64,000 nt of DNA from Actinomycetales bacterium. GTDB taxonomy: Bacteria > Actinomycetota > Actinomycetes > Actinomycetales > Cellulomonadaceae. Shown in pieces: positions 9,257-16,694 of this stretch. How positions within the stretch are numbered: position 1 is the stretch's first letter; each line of letters opens with the position of its first letter. The DNA lies in assembly GCA_020444245.1 (NCBI GenBank), contig JAHLLI010000002.1, positions 1 through 64,000 on the forward strand. The letters run 5' to 3'. The translations under genes were made by a program, and so were the position numbers. The notes beneath the pieces were generated by a model. The model saw only the letters and a program-made list of their open reading frames with translations. It did not search any database and had not been told where the DNA came from.

Positions 9257-10057
9257 TCACGGCGTGCGGCTGGGCATCGCGGGTGGCGGCGCCGGCTCGC
9301 CGGTGCGGGCCAGCCCCGGGACCACGAAGTCGCCGATCCGGGTGGTCCCGTCGCTGGCGTAGACGCCGATGGTGTGGCTCTTCCCGACGTCCTCGGCCTG
9401 CCACTGCACGGCCTGCGCGGGCGAGGTCGGCATCGGGCCTTCGAGCTCGGCGCGGTAGGCGTAGCCCTCCTCGCCGTTGGTGGCCGTCACCGCGATGAGG
9501 TCGGGTGCGCCGCGGTCGTTCTCGACCCCGTAGGTGTCGCCGTTGGCGTTCGTGCCCCAGTCGGTGGGCACGTGCTGGGAGTAGCCGGCGGTGAGGGTCC
9601 AGCGGGCGTCGGGGGTGTCGGTGGTGATGGTCGTGGTGTGCCGGCCCGGATCGAGCGGCATCGTGTAGGTGGCGACGCCGGCCCCGGCGCTGGTGTCTCG
9701 GTCGGAGCAGACCATGGACGCGCCGTCGTTGAACCGGAAGGTCCCGGCCGTCAGGCACGTGAGCATCAGCTCCACACTGGTCGCGCCGTCCGGCGGGTCA
9801 CCGAGGTCGACGGTCGCAGTCCCGGTCCGCGTGACGGTCACCGTGGCGCCGAGGTCGGCCACCCGGTCGAGGCCCGGCAGCGTCAGCACGCCCTGGGCGA
9901 CGGCGACCCCGCCGCCGACCAGCGCGAGCCCGATCCCGGCACCTGCGGCTCCGCGCCAGCGGCGACGGCGCCGCGCCGCCGGGGCAGCGGCGACGTGGTC
10001 GACCAGGGCGGCGCGCATGGCCGTCGCGACCACGGGATCCATCAGCGTGGTGGTCAT
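9257..10057 (-). CDS. Membrane-anchored partner of the ECF sigma factor (hypothetical)
   Basis: 266 residues. A short cytoplasmic stretch (MTTTLMDPVVATAMRAALVD...) is followed by one membrane helix (about residues 38-58, GAAGAGIGLALVGGGVAVA). A large secreted part of beta-rich character follows, with two cysteines near residues 98-110. The start codon overlaps the sigma-factor stop (ATGA), so the two are translationally coupled. Layout and position are those of a sigma-factor regulator or anti-sigma, but I see no zinc-binding ZAS motif, so that role is inferred from context only. Confidence 0.65.
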   Translation of the reverse strand: MTTTLMDPVVATAMRAALVDHVAAAPAARRRRRWRGAAGAGIGLALVGGGVAVAQGVLTLPGLDRVADLGATVTVTRTGTATVDLGDPPDGATSVELMLTCLTAGTFRFNDGASMVCSDRDTSAGAGVATYTMPLDPGRHTTTITTDTPDARWTLTAGYSQHVPTDWGTNANGDTYGVENDRGAPDLIAVTATNGEEGYAYRAELEGPMPTSPAQAVQWQAEDVGKSHTIGVYASDGTTRIGDFVVPGLARTGEPAPPPAMPSRTP

Positions 10058-10638
10058 GGTTCTGCCCTCGAGGTCGGGCCGGCGGGAAGCGTGCCGGCGA
10101 GCTGGCCGCGCAGCCGGGTGCGGATGCGGTGCAGGCGGGTCTTGGCGGCTCCCTCGCCGATCCCGAGCACCGCGGCGGCGTCGGCGATCGTGCAGTCCTC
10201 GAGAGCGACCAGGGTGAGCAGGTGCAGGTCCGGTGCGGGGAGGGTGCGCAGCGCCTCGCGCAGGTCGGGGTCCATCCCGAGGGCGCCGGCCAGGGCAGGC
10301 TCCGCGGCGTCCGGCGCCTCGCCGGGGCGGGGCAGGGCGGCGAGGAAGCGCCGGTAGCGCCGGGTGGCCCGGCGCTGGTTGCGGGCCACGTTGCCCGCCG
10401 TGACCAGCAGCCACGGCAGCACCGAGCCGTCGACCAGCCGCACGTGGTCGCGCCTGCGCCACAGCTCGAGGAACGCGACGGCGGTGACGTCCTCGGCCTC
10501 GTGCGCGGTGCCGACCAGCCGCAGCGCGTGTCGGTACACGCGCTCGCGGTGGGCGTCGAACACCCGACCGAACGCCTCACCGTCTCCCGCCCGGGCGCGC
10601 GACCACAGGGCGTCGCCGCCGTCCGTGCGCCCGGTCAC
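10054..10638 (-). CDS. ECF-family RNA polymerase sigma factor
   Basis: 194 residues from a GTG at 10638 (a longer frame to 10719 exists but has no better start). Region 2 is seen as DALWSRARAGDGEAFGRVFDAH...VYRHALRLVGTAHEAEDVTAVAFLELWRRR. Region 4 follows as LRTLPAPDLHLLTLVALEDCTIADAAAVLGIGEGAAKTRLHRIRTRLR. It directs polymerase to promoters not recognised by the housekeeping sigma. The coupled downstream membrane protein suggests an envelope-linked signal. Confidence 0.9.
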   Translation of the reverse strand: MTGRTDGGDALWSRARAGDGEAFGRVFDAHRERVYRHALRLVGTAHEAEDVTAVAFLELWRRRDHVRLVDGSVLPWLLVTAGNVARNQRRATRRYRRFLAALPRPGEAPDAAEPALAGALGMDPDLREALRTLPAPDLHLLTLVALEDCTIADAAAVLGIGEGAAKTRLHRIRTRLRGQLAGTLPAGPTSRAEP

Positions 10639-10709
10639 GCTCCGTAGTGTCCGTGGTGCGTCGGGAGGTTTCACGCCGCCGGGCGGCGTACCCGGTGCGT
10701 TCGCCCGGC

Positions 10710-11942
10710 TCACCGCCACTCGACGTGCGCCTGCCGCTCCCGGTGCGCCACGAGCAGCCGCCGCACCAGCTCCTCGGCCGCGAGGGACGGCCGCGCTCCG
10801 GTATCCGGGTCGGTGACCTGCACGGTCCCAGCCGCCACCTCACGCTCGCCGAGCACGGCGAGCAAGGCGTCGCGTCGGGTCCGTGCGGCCCGGATCCGCC
10901 CGCCGAGCGAGCCGTCATGGTCTACGCGCACGCGCAGGCCCTCGGCCCTGGCCCGGTCGGCGAGTGCGCGCCCGGCGTCGTCGTGCTCCGGCCCGACGGG
11001 CAGCACGGTGAGCTGGGTCGGCGCCAGCCAGAACGGCAGCCGGCCCTGGTAGCGCTCGAGCAGCGCGGCCACCACTCGCTCCATCGCGCCCACGGTCCCG
11101 CGGTGGATCATCACGACGCGGTGCCGCCGGCCGTCCGAGCCGTCATAGGTCAGGTTGAACCGCTCCGGCTGGTTCAGGTCGAGCTGGACGGTCGCGATGG
11201 TCTCCTCATGACCGCGGCCGTCGCAGACCTGGAGGTCGAGCTTGGGTCCGTAGAAGGCCGCCTCGCCCTCGGCCTCGACCAGCGGCAGGTCGCCGCCGTC
11301 GAGCACCCCGCGGGCCGCGACCCGCAGGGCGGCCTCGGACCGTGCCCACTGCTCGGTCGAGCCCAGGTAGGAGGTCGAGCCGTCCCGGCGCGACAGCCGG
11401 ACGTGGTCGACCGGCAGGCCGAGGATGCGCTGCGCCTTCAGCGCGGTCCGCAGCGCCCGCTCCGCCTCGTCGGCGACCTGGTCGCCCCGGCAGAACACGT
11501 GGGTGTCGTCGAGGCTGATCTGCCGGACCCGGGTCAGCCCGGCGAGCACGCCGGAGCGCTCGGCCCGGAGCATCGACCCCAGCTCGTTGAGCCGGATCGG
11601 CAGCTCGCGGTAGGAGTGCCGCGCCGAGGCGTACACCAACGCGTGGTGCGGGCAGTTCGCCGGGCGCAGCACCACGTCGTCCTCGCCGACGCGCATCGGC
11701 GGGAACATGTCGCCGGCGAACTTGGCGAGGTGGCCGGAGCGCTCGAACAGCGCCCGCTTGCCCAGCACGGGGGTGTACACGTCCTGGCAGCCGTCGGCGT
11801 GCGCCAGGTCCTTGGCGAGCAGCTCGAGCTCGTGGCGGATGGCGGCGCCGGCGGGCAGCCACAGCGGCAGTCCGGCGCCGGCCAGCGGGTCGCCGGCGAA
11901 CACGTCGAGGTCGCGGTTGAGGTCGCGGTGGTCGAGAGGCAT
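10710..11942 (-). CDS. thrS: Minimal threonyl-tRNA synthetase without TGS and editing domains
   Basis: 410 residues, against about 640-680 for full ThrRS. The N-terminal TGS and the editing (N2) domain are absent. The class II core is intact: zinc ligands in ANCPHH, in DDTHVFC and in MIHRGTVGAMER; motif 2 near RVRQISLDDTHVF; motif 3 in HRGTVGAMERVV. A C-terminal anticodon-binding domain follows. The ATG at 11942 has a strong RBS (AAGGAG, 6 nt spacing). It should charge tRNA-Thr but cannot clear Ser-tRNA-Thr in cis. Upstream lie an attenuator-like hairpin and a Thr-rich leader peptide. The divergent neighbour is a free-standing aminoacyl-tRNA deacylase. Probably a second, specialised ThrRS. 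Confidence 0.88.
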   Translation of the reverse strand: MPLDHRDLNRDLDVFAGDPLAGAGLPLWLPAGAAIRHELELLAKDLAHADGCQDVYTPVLGKRALFERSGHLAKFAGDMFPPMRVGEDDVVLRPANCPHHALVYASARHSYRELPIRLNELGSMLRAERSGVLAGLTRVRQISLDDTHVFCRGDQVADEAERALRTALKAQRILGLPVDHVRLSRRDGSTSYLGSTEQWARSEAALRVAARGVLDGGDLPLVEAEGEAAFYGPKLDLQVCDGRGHEETIATVQLDLNQPERFNLTYDGSDGRRHRVVMIHRGTVGAMERVVAALLERYQGRLPFWLAPTQLTVLPVGPEHDDAGRALADRARAEGLRVRVDHDGSLGGRIRAARTRRDALLAVLGEREVAAGTVQVTDPDTGARPSLAAEELVRRLLVAHRERQAHVEWR

Positions 11943-11992
11943 GAGGAGCTCCTTGCGGTGGTGGCCGCGGAGCCCGGTCCCCGGAGACGGCA

Positions 11993-12021
11993 CGAGCCCC
12001 GGAGTCGTGCTCCGGGGCTCG
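11993..12021 (-). terminator. Attenuator-like hairpin before thrS
   Basis: Perfect 12-bp stem CGAGCCCCGGAG / CTCCGGGGCTCG with a 5-nt loop, between the leader peptide stop (12041) and the thrS start. A further CCCCGGAG copy around 11979-11986 (plus strand) can pair with the same CTCCGGGG arm, giving two mutually exclusive hairpins. No T-run follows, as is usual in very GC-rich actinobacteria. Confidence 0.55.
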
Positions 12022-12040
12022 GTCTGTGGGCTGGGTCAGC

Positions 12041-12094
12041 TCAGGTGGCGGCGCCGGAGGTGTCCGGCGTCGTCGTGACCTGGGCGTGGTGCAT
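12041..12094 (-). CDS. Threonine-rich leader peptide of thrS
   Basis: 17 codons reading MHHAQVTTTPDTSGAAT, with five Thr including three consecutive ACG codons. It lies directly upstream of a strong hairpin and the ThrRS gene. A -10-like hexamer TACCCT (minus strand, 12107-12102) ends 7 nt before the ATG, so the transcript would start at the leader codon. A GCCGGA/TCCGGC hairpin (12052-12067) covers the region after the Thr codons. This is the arrangement of ribosome-mediated attenuation: shortage of Thr-tRNA stalls the ribosome at ACG-ACG-ACG and favours thrS read-through. Too short for standard gene finders. Confidence 0.6.
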   Translation of the reverse strand: MHHAQVTTTPDTSGAAT

Positions 12095-12101
12095 GGTGAC
12101 C

Positions 12102-12124
12102 AGGGTAGGGCCCGTGCCTAGGCT
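12102..12124. promoter_or_regulatory. Back-to-back leaderless promoters of thrS leader and ybaK-like gene
   Basis: On the minus strand TACCCT (12107-12102) lies 7 nt before the leader-peptide ATG. On the plus strand TAGGCT (12119-12124) lies 6 nt before the GTG of the deacylase. Only 36 nt separate the two start codons, so the two promoters must overlap and transcription of the genes is likely linked. No convincing -35 boxes are seen. Confidence 0.45.
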
Positions 12125-12130
12125 CCTCAC

Positions 12131-12619
12131 GTGATTACCCCCACCGAGGGCGAGACGCGTGCCGTCGCGGCCCTGGACGCCACCGGCATCGCCTACACGC
12201 TCACCCGCCACGGTCGGGTCTCCTCGCTCGAGGAGGCGGCCGCCGCGCGCGGGCTCGACCCGGCGCAGGTGATCAAGACGATCGTCGTGCGACGCGGCGA
12301 GGACGACCACGTCATGGTGCTCGTCCCGGGGGACCGGGCGATCGCCTGGCCTCGGCTGCGCGCGCTCCTGGGGGTCAGCCGCCTGTCGTTGCCGGACGCG
12401 GACGCGGCCCGGGACGCGACGGGCTACGAGCGCGGCACGATCACGCCGTTCGGCTCGCTGGTCGCCTGGCCGGTGGTCGCCGACGAGCGGGTGCTCGGGC
12501 GCACCGTGTCCATCGGGGCGGGAGCCCACGGCGTCGCCGCCACCGTCGAGGGCGACGACCTGGTGGCGGCGCTCGGCGCGACGGTGGCCGACGTCACGGA
12601 CGCCGGGGGGACGGCATGA
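12131..12619 (+). CDS. YbaK/ProX-type aminoacyl-tRNA deacylase
   Basis: 162 residues. It has the YbaK/EbsC signature: YTLTRHGRVSSLEEAAAARGLDPAQVIKTIVVR (catalytic-site Lys in VIKT), then GDRAIAWPRLRALLGVSRLSLPDADAARDATGYERGTITPFG. Family members hydrolyse mischarged tRNAs in trans (Cys-tRNA-Pro for YbaK; Ser- or Thr-charged tRNAs for the ProXp-ST groups). Divergent to a ThrRS that lacks its own editing domain, it could supply the missing proofreading, which is inference. It overlaps the next gene by 4 bp. Confidence 0.85.
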   Translation: MITPTEGETRAVAALDATGIAYTLTRHGRVSSLEEAAAARGLDPAQVIKTIVVRRGEDDHVMVLVPGDRAIAWPRLRALLGVSRLSLPDADAARDATGYERGTITPFGSLVAWPVVADERVLGRTVSIGAGAHGVAATVEGDDLVAALGATVADVTDAGGTA

Positions 12620-13584
12620 GCGACAGCTCCGCGCTGCCGGTGCTGCGGGCGGGCAACGGCGAGGTCGAGCTCGCCTTCCTGCCGACGGTCGGCGGCCGGC
12701 TGATCTCGCTGCGGGCCGGCGGGGTCGAGCTGCTCTGGCGCAACCCGGAGTACCTGGACGACGAGCTCGGCACCGTGCTGCCCCGCGACCGGTGGGCGCC
12801 GCTGGACGGCACCATGGGCTCCTGGGCGAACCTCGGCGGGTCGAAGACCTGGCCGGCGCCGCAGGGGTGGTCCGGCGAGGACGAGTGGCCCGGGCCGCCG
12901 GACCCGGTGATCGACTCGGGCGACTGGTCGGCCGACGTCGAGCGCGCCCCCGACGGCGCGACCGTCGTGACGCTGACCAGTCCCGACGACCCGTGGACCG
13001 GCCTGCGGGTCGAGCGCCGCTTCGAGATCCCCGCGTCGGGGACCACGTTCACGCAGCGCATCACGTTCCGGTGCGTGGCCGACCGCACCGTGCGGTGGTC
13101 GCCGTGGGAGGTGTGCCAGCTCGACACCGCGGTGTTCGCCGGCGATCCGGAGGGACACGGCGCCGCGGACGGGGGCGTCCGGGTGGGCGTGACCGGCGCG
13201 CACGAGCCCCTGGCCCTGGTGCGGCTGGACGGCGAGATCGCTGTCGACCCGCCGAGCGGCGGCCGGCGGAGGGTCCGGGTGGACGACGTGGTCGCCAAGG
13301 TCGGGTTCACCGACGCGGACGGCACGTTCGAGGTACGCCGTCCGGACGGCGCCGGGCTGCGCTGGAGCTACGCCGTCGACCCCGACGGGGCATACCCCGA
13401 CGGCGGCTGCGCGGCGGAGATCTGGATGCAGTACCCGACCGGCGCGCCGGTGCCCGGCGGGCTGTGGCCCACCGCCCGGCTGCTCGAGATCGAGGCGCTC
13501 GGACCCCTGACCACGCTCGAGCCCGGACAGCAGGTCGAGCTCGAGATCGCATGGGTAGCGTGGGGTCCGGAGGTGCGGCGATGA
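12616..13584 (+). CDS. Aldose-epimerase-like (DUF4380 type) protein
   Basis: 322 residues forming a predicted beta-sandwich of galactose-mutarotase type: LPTVGGRLISLRAGGVELLW near the N-terminus, LGGSKTWPAPQGW (about residues 75-87), then RRFEIP...FTQRITF and WSPWEVCQLD. The GG(S/D)KTWPAPQ block is typical of DUF4380 proteins, which lack firm functions. It probably binds a sugar. Translationally coupled to both neighbours (ATGA overlaps on each side). Confidence 0.65.
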   Translation: MSDSSALPVLRAGNGEVELAFLPTVGGRLISLRAGGVELLWRNPEYLDDELGTVLPRDRWAPLDGTMGSWANLGGSKTWPAPQGWSGEDEWPGPPDPVIDSGDWSADVERAPDGATVVTLTSPDDPWTGLRVERRFEIPASGTTFTQRITFRCVADRTVRWSPWEVCQLDTAVFAGDPEGHGAADGGVRVGVTGAHEPLALVRLDGEIAVDPPSGGRRRVRVDDVVAKVGFTDADGTFEVRRPDGAGLRWSYAVDPDGAYPDGGCAAEIWMQYPTGAPVPGGLWPTARLLEIEALGPLTTLEPGQQVELEIAWVAWGPEVRR

Positions 13585-14555
13585 CGTCCGAGACGATGCA
13601 CGCGGTGGTGACGGTGGGTGGCGAGCCGGTCGACCGGACGGTCCCCGCCCCGAGCCCCGAGCCTCGCGACCTGCTGGTCCGGATCGAGGCCGTCTCGGTC
13701 AACCCGGTCGATGTGAAGACCGCGCGCAACGCCGTGGACGGCCGGATCCTCGGGTTCGACGCGGCCGGCACGGTGGTGGCCGTCGGCGCAGAGGTCACCC
13801 GGTTCGCGGTCGGCGACGAGGTCTACTACTGCGGCGACTACACCCGCCCGGGCGCGAACGCCGACCTGCACGCGGTCGACGAGCGCCTGGCCGGGCACAA
13901 GCCCACGAGCCTGTCCTTCGCCGAGGCCGCGGCGATGCCGCTGACCACGCTCACCGCCGCCGAGGCGCTCTTCGACCACCTCCACGCCGACGCGAGCACC
14001 ACCGGCACGTTGCTCGTGGTCGGGGCCTCGGGCGGGGTCGGGTCGATCTTGGTCCAGCTGGCCCGGCAGCTGACGGGTCTGCGGGTGATCGGCACCGCGT
14101 CCCGCCCGGAGACCCGCGAGTGGGTCGCAGGCCTCGGGGCGCACGAGGTGGTCGACCACCGCGACCTGGTCGCGGCGGTGCGCGCGGTGGCACCCGAGGG
14201 CGTGGACGTGATCGTCTCCGCCTACACCCCGGACGACCTGCAGGTGTTCGCCGACGTGCTGCGCCCCTGGGGGCACGTGGTCGCGATCGACGGCGCCCAC
14301 CACGACGTCGCACCGCTCAAGCCCGGCTCGCAGACCTTCCACTGGGAGTACGTGTTCGCGCGCGCCGCGCGCCGCACGGCCGACATGGGCCGCCAGGGTG
14401 AGCTGCTCGAGCAGGTCGCCGGCGAGCTGGACGCCGCCCGGCTGCGCGGCACGGCCACCCGGTTCATCGAGGGGCTGACCGCGAGCGGGCTGCGCGAGGC
14501 GTACGAGCTGGTGGGCTCGAGCCGGATGATCGGCAAGCTCGTCGTCCACCGATAG
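13581..14555 (+). CDS. Zinc-free alcohol dehydrogenase/quinone reductase (ZADH1-like)
   Basis: 324 residues from ATG at 13581, overlapping the previous stop. MDR architecture: AVSVNPVDVKTARN, then GFDAAGTVVAVG, the cofactor motif GASGGVGSILVQLARQL near residue 150, and GAHEVVDHRD. It lacks the four structural-zinc cysteines. Typical for NADPH-dependent reduction of quinones or enones. Last gene of the ybaK-like operon and convergent with mmsA, with a hairpin between them. Confidence 0.85.
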   Translation: MTSETMHAVVTVGGEPVDRTVPAPSPEPRDLLVRIEAVSVNPVDVKTARNAVDGRILGFDAAGTVVAVGAEVTRFAVGDEVYYCGDYTRPGANADLHAVDERLAGHKPTSLSFAEAAAMPLTTLTAAEALFDHLHADASTTGTLLVVGASGGVGSILVQLARQLTGLRVIGTASRPETREWVAGLGAHEVVDHRDLVAAVRAVAPEGVDVIVSAYTPDDLQVFADVLRPWGHVVAIDGAHHDVAPLKPGSQTFHWEYVFARAARRTADMGRQGELLEQVAGELDAARLRGTATRFIEGLTASGLREAYELVGSSRMIGKLVVHR

Positions 14556-14586
14556 CCGCGCCGTCCACCGACGGTCGCGCGCGAGT

Positions 14587-14628
14587 GAGGGCGGGCGCCG
14601 CCGGGAGGCCTCGGCAGCACCCGCCCTC
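14587..14628. terminator. Bidirectional hairpin between convergent genes
   Basis: GAGGGCGGG ... CCCGCCCTC with most of the intervening bases also paired (about 16 of 20 positions). It lies in the 83-bp space between the oxidoreductase and mmsA, which read towards each other. No poly-T tract. Confidence 0.55.
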
Positions 14629-14638
14629 GGTCCAGGGG

Positions 14639-16153
14639 CTACTTGCTCGCGTCGCCGGAGAAGTGGAACGAGACCGGCCCGCTGCCCTCACGGTGCGGCC
14701 AGCGCTGCGTGACGACCTTGGCGCGGGTGTAGAACTTCACGCCCTCGGGGCCGTAGATGTGGCTCTCGCCGACCAGCGACTCCTTCCAGCCGCCGAACGA
14801 GTGCCACGCGACCGGCACCGGGATCGGCACGTTGACGCCGATCATCCCGGCGGTGCCCTGCGCCCGGACGAAGGTGCGGGCGGCCTCGCCGGACGAGGTG
14901 AAGATCGCCGCGCCGTTGCCGTACGGGTTGGCCTGGATCGTCTTGATCCCGGTGGCGAGGTCGGGGATCCGGATGATCTCCAGGGTCGGCCCGAAGACCT
15001 CCTCCTTGTTGATCGTCATGTCGGGCGTCACCCCGTCGATCAGGGTCGGGCCCACCCAGTACCCGTTCTCGTAGCCCTCCGGGGCGAAGCCGCGGCCGTC
15101 GACGAGGATGCGTGCGCCCTCGTCCTCCGCGGAGGTGATGAGCGAGACGATCCGGTCGCGTGCCTCGGCGCTGATGATCGCGCCCATGTCGGCGTCGGCC
15201 GTCATGCCCTCGGCGACCTTGACCTTCGCGGCCTTCTCGGTCAGCCGTGCGACCAGGTCGTCGGCGATCGAGTCCTGGACCAGGGCGACCGGCAGGGCCA
15301 TGCAGCGCTCGCCCGCCGCGCCGTAGGCCGCCGCGATGAGGTTGTTCGCCGCGTGCTCGAGGTCCGCGTCCTCGAGCACGATGGCGTGGTTCTTCGCCGC
15401 GCCGAGGGCCTGGACCCGCTTGCCGTGCTCGGACGCGACGGCGTGGATGTGCTTGGCGGTGGTCGTCGAACCGACGAACGACACCGCGGCGATGTCGGGG
15501 TGGGTGAGCAGCCGGCCGATGACGTCCCGGTTGCCGTGCACCACGGTGAACGCGCCGTCGGGCAGGCCGGCCTCCTTCCACAGCTCGGCGAGGAACATGC
15601 CGGCGCCCGGGTCGCGGGTCGGCGGCTTGAGCACGAAGGTGTTGCCGGCCGCGAGCGCGACGGGCGACATCCACAGCGGGATCATCACCGGGAAGTTGAA
15701 GGGTGTGATGCCCGCGACCACGCCGACCGGCTGGCGGAAGGAGTAGACGTCGATCCCGGTCGCGGCCTGGTCGGAGTACTCGCCCTTGAGCAGGGTCGGG
15801 ATGCTGCACGCGAACTCGGCGACCTCCAGGCCGCGGCTGATCTCGCCCTTGGCGTCGGAGAACACCTTGCCGTGCTCGCGGGTGACGATCGCGGCGAGCT
15901 CGTCGGTGTGCTGGACCAGCAGCTCGCGGAACCGGAACATCACGGCGGTGCGCTTGGCGAGGGAGTACTCCGACCAGACCTCGAACGCCGCCGCCGCACT
16001 CGCGATCGCGGTCTCGACCTCGGCCGGGGTGGCGGAGGCCACCTGCGCGACGACCTCGCCGGTCGCGGGGTTGTCGACGGGGACGACCACGTCGTCCGCG
16101 CCGACGTACGGCTTGCCGTCGATCCAGTGCGGGATGGTGGGGATGGTGCTCAC
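14639..16153 (-). CDS. mmsA: CoA-acylating (methyl)malonate-semialdehyde dehydrogenase
   Basis: 504 residues from a GTG at 16153, chosen because AAGGAG lies 6 nt before it. A longer frame from 16186 has no such site. MmsA-family marks: IPHWIDGKPY at the N-terminus, ITPFNFPVMIPLW (about 150-162), and the nucleophile in GERCMALPVALV (about 285). The CoA-dependent subgroup lacks the usual general-base Glu, here replaced in ALGAAKNHAIV. It turns (methyl)malonate semialdehyde into acetyl- or propionyl-CoA plus CO2. Divergent from the molybdenum-hydroxylase operon and probably the end step feeding its product into central metabolism. Confidence 0.92.
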   Translation of the reverse strand: MSTIPTIPHWIDGKPYVGADDVVVPVDNPATGEVVAQVASATPAEVETAIASAAAAFEVWSEYSLAKRTAVMFRFRELLVQHTDELAAIVTREHGKVFSDAKGEISRGLEVAEFACSIPTLLKGEYSDQAATGIDVYSFRQPVGVVAGITPFNFPVMIPLWMSPVALAAGNTFVLKPPTRDPGAGMFLAELWKEAGLPDGAFTVVHGNRDVIGRLLTHPDIAAVSFVGSTTTAKHIHAVASEHGKRVQALGAAKNHAIVLEDADLEHAANNLIAAAYGAAGERCMALPVALVQDSIADDLVARLTEKAAKVKVAEGMTADADMGAIISAEARDRIVSLITSAEDEGARILVDGRGFAPEGYENGYWVGPTLIDGVTPDMTINKEEVFGPTLEIIRIPDLATGIKTIQANPYGNGAAIFTSSGEAARTFVRAQGTAGMIGVNVPIPVPVAWHSFGGWKESLVGESHIYGPEGVKFYTRAKVVTQRWPHREGSGPVSFHFSGDASK

Positions 16154-16258
16154 GACTGTCTCCTTCGATGTGTCTGTGCTGCTCATCCGCCCGGACCACC
16201 GTGCGGATCGACGATGGTCCGGCCATCGAGCTGGGCTTTGAGGGCGTCTCGACGTCAG

Positions 16259-16270
16259 TTCATCGATTGT
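16259..16270. promoter_or_regulatory. Weak GntR-type operator copy upstream of mmsA
   Basis: TTCATCGATTGT, 9 of 12 positions equal to the best operator form ATCATCGATGAT, with the central ATCGAT intact. It lies 106 bp before the mmsA start codon. The TTG/TGT half also occurs in the copy at 35681. Confidence 0.4.
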
Positions 16271-16495
16271 TCATCGGTGTGCGTGCCGACCTGCGCCCGG
16301 CATCGCCGCGAGCCGTCCGGGTGAGGGGCCGTCGTTGCCGCCCTCGCGGCCCGCACCGCTCGCTGAAGATCATCCCATCACAGGTCAGACGCCCTTTTCT
16401 GCGGCCCGACGGTGGTGAAACCGCCGCCGAACGACGGAGGGTCGAGGGCCGCAGCCTCTGGCGATGCCCGGCCGCACCACCTCCTCGCGAACTCC

Positions 16496-16540
16496 TTGAC
16501 AACGCCTCACGGCCGTACACTACAGTGAATTATCGATGAT
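16496..16540 (+). promoter_or_regulatory. Promoter with operator for the molybdenum-hydroxylase operon
   Basis: A consensus -35 TTGACA (16496-16501) is followed after 19 nt by TACAGT (16521-16526). The operator ATTATCGATGAT (16529-16540) overlaps the expected transcription start. A bound repressor there would block initiation. The same -10/operator order is found, mirrored, at 32851-32894. Confidence 0.65.
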
Positions 16541-16694
16541 CTGCGAAGCGGCGGACAAGAGCTGCCGTGCGAAGGGGCCGGCGGGTAGCACGACGGTTCG
16601 GGACGGTGGGCGGGACGCGAGGACGCGGCCGCCGGACGCCCCGGACGGCTGTGGGACCGCGACCGGTGTCCGTGAACCAGGAAGGGACACTCGG

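Larger units (their letters stand above)
16154..16694. other. Divergent control region between mmsA and the molybdenum-hydroxylase operon
   Basis: About 540 bp without a convincing gene. It contains a weak operator copy (16259-16270) on the mmsA side, and a good -35/-10 pair with a strong operator copy (16496-16540) on the operon side. A 155-nt leader runs from there to the first start codon. A frame reading through the leader is not preceded by a ribosome binding site. Confidence 0.6.

Noticed and set aside
12041-12529. Long minus-strand frame overlapping the ybaK-like gene
   Set aside because: Only its last 17 codons (the Thr-rich leader) have a promoter-like box and sensible position; the rest is a shadow of the deacylase gene.
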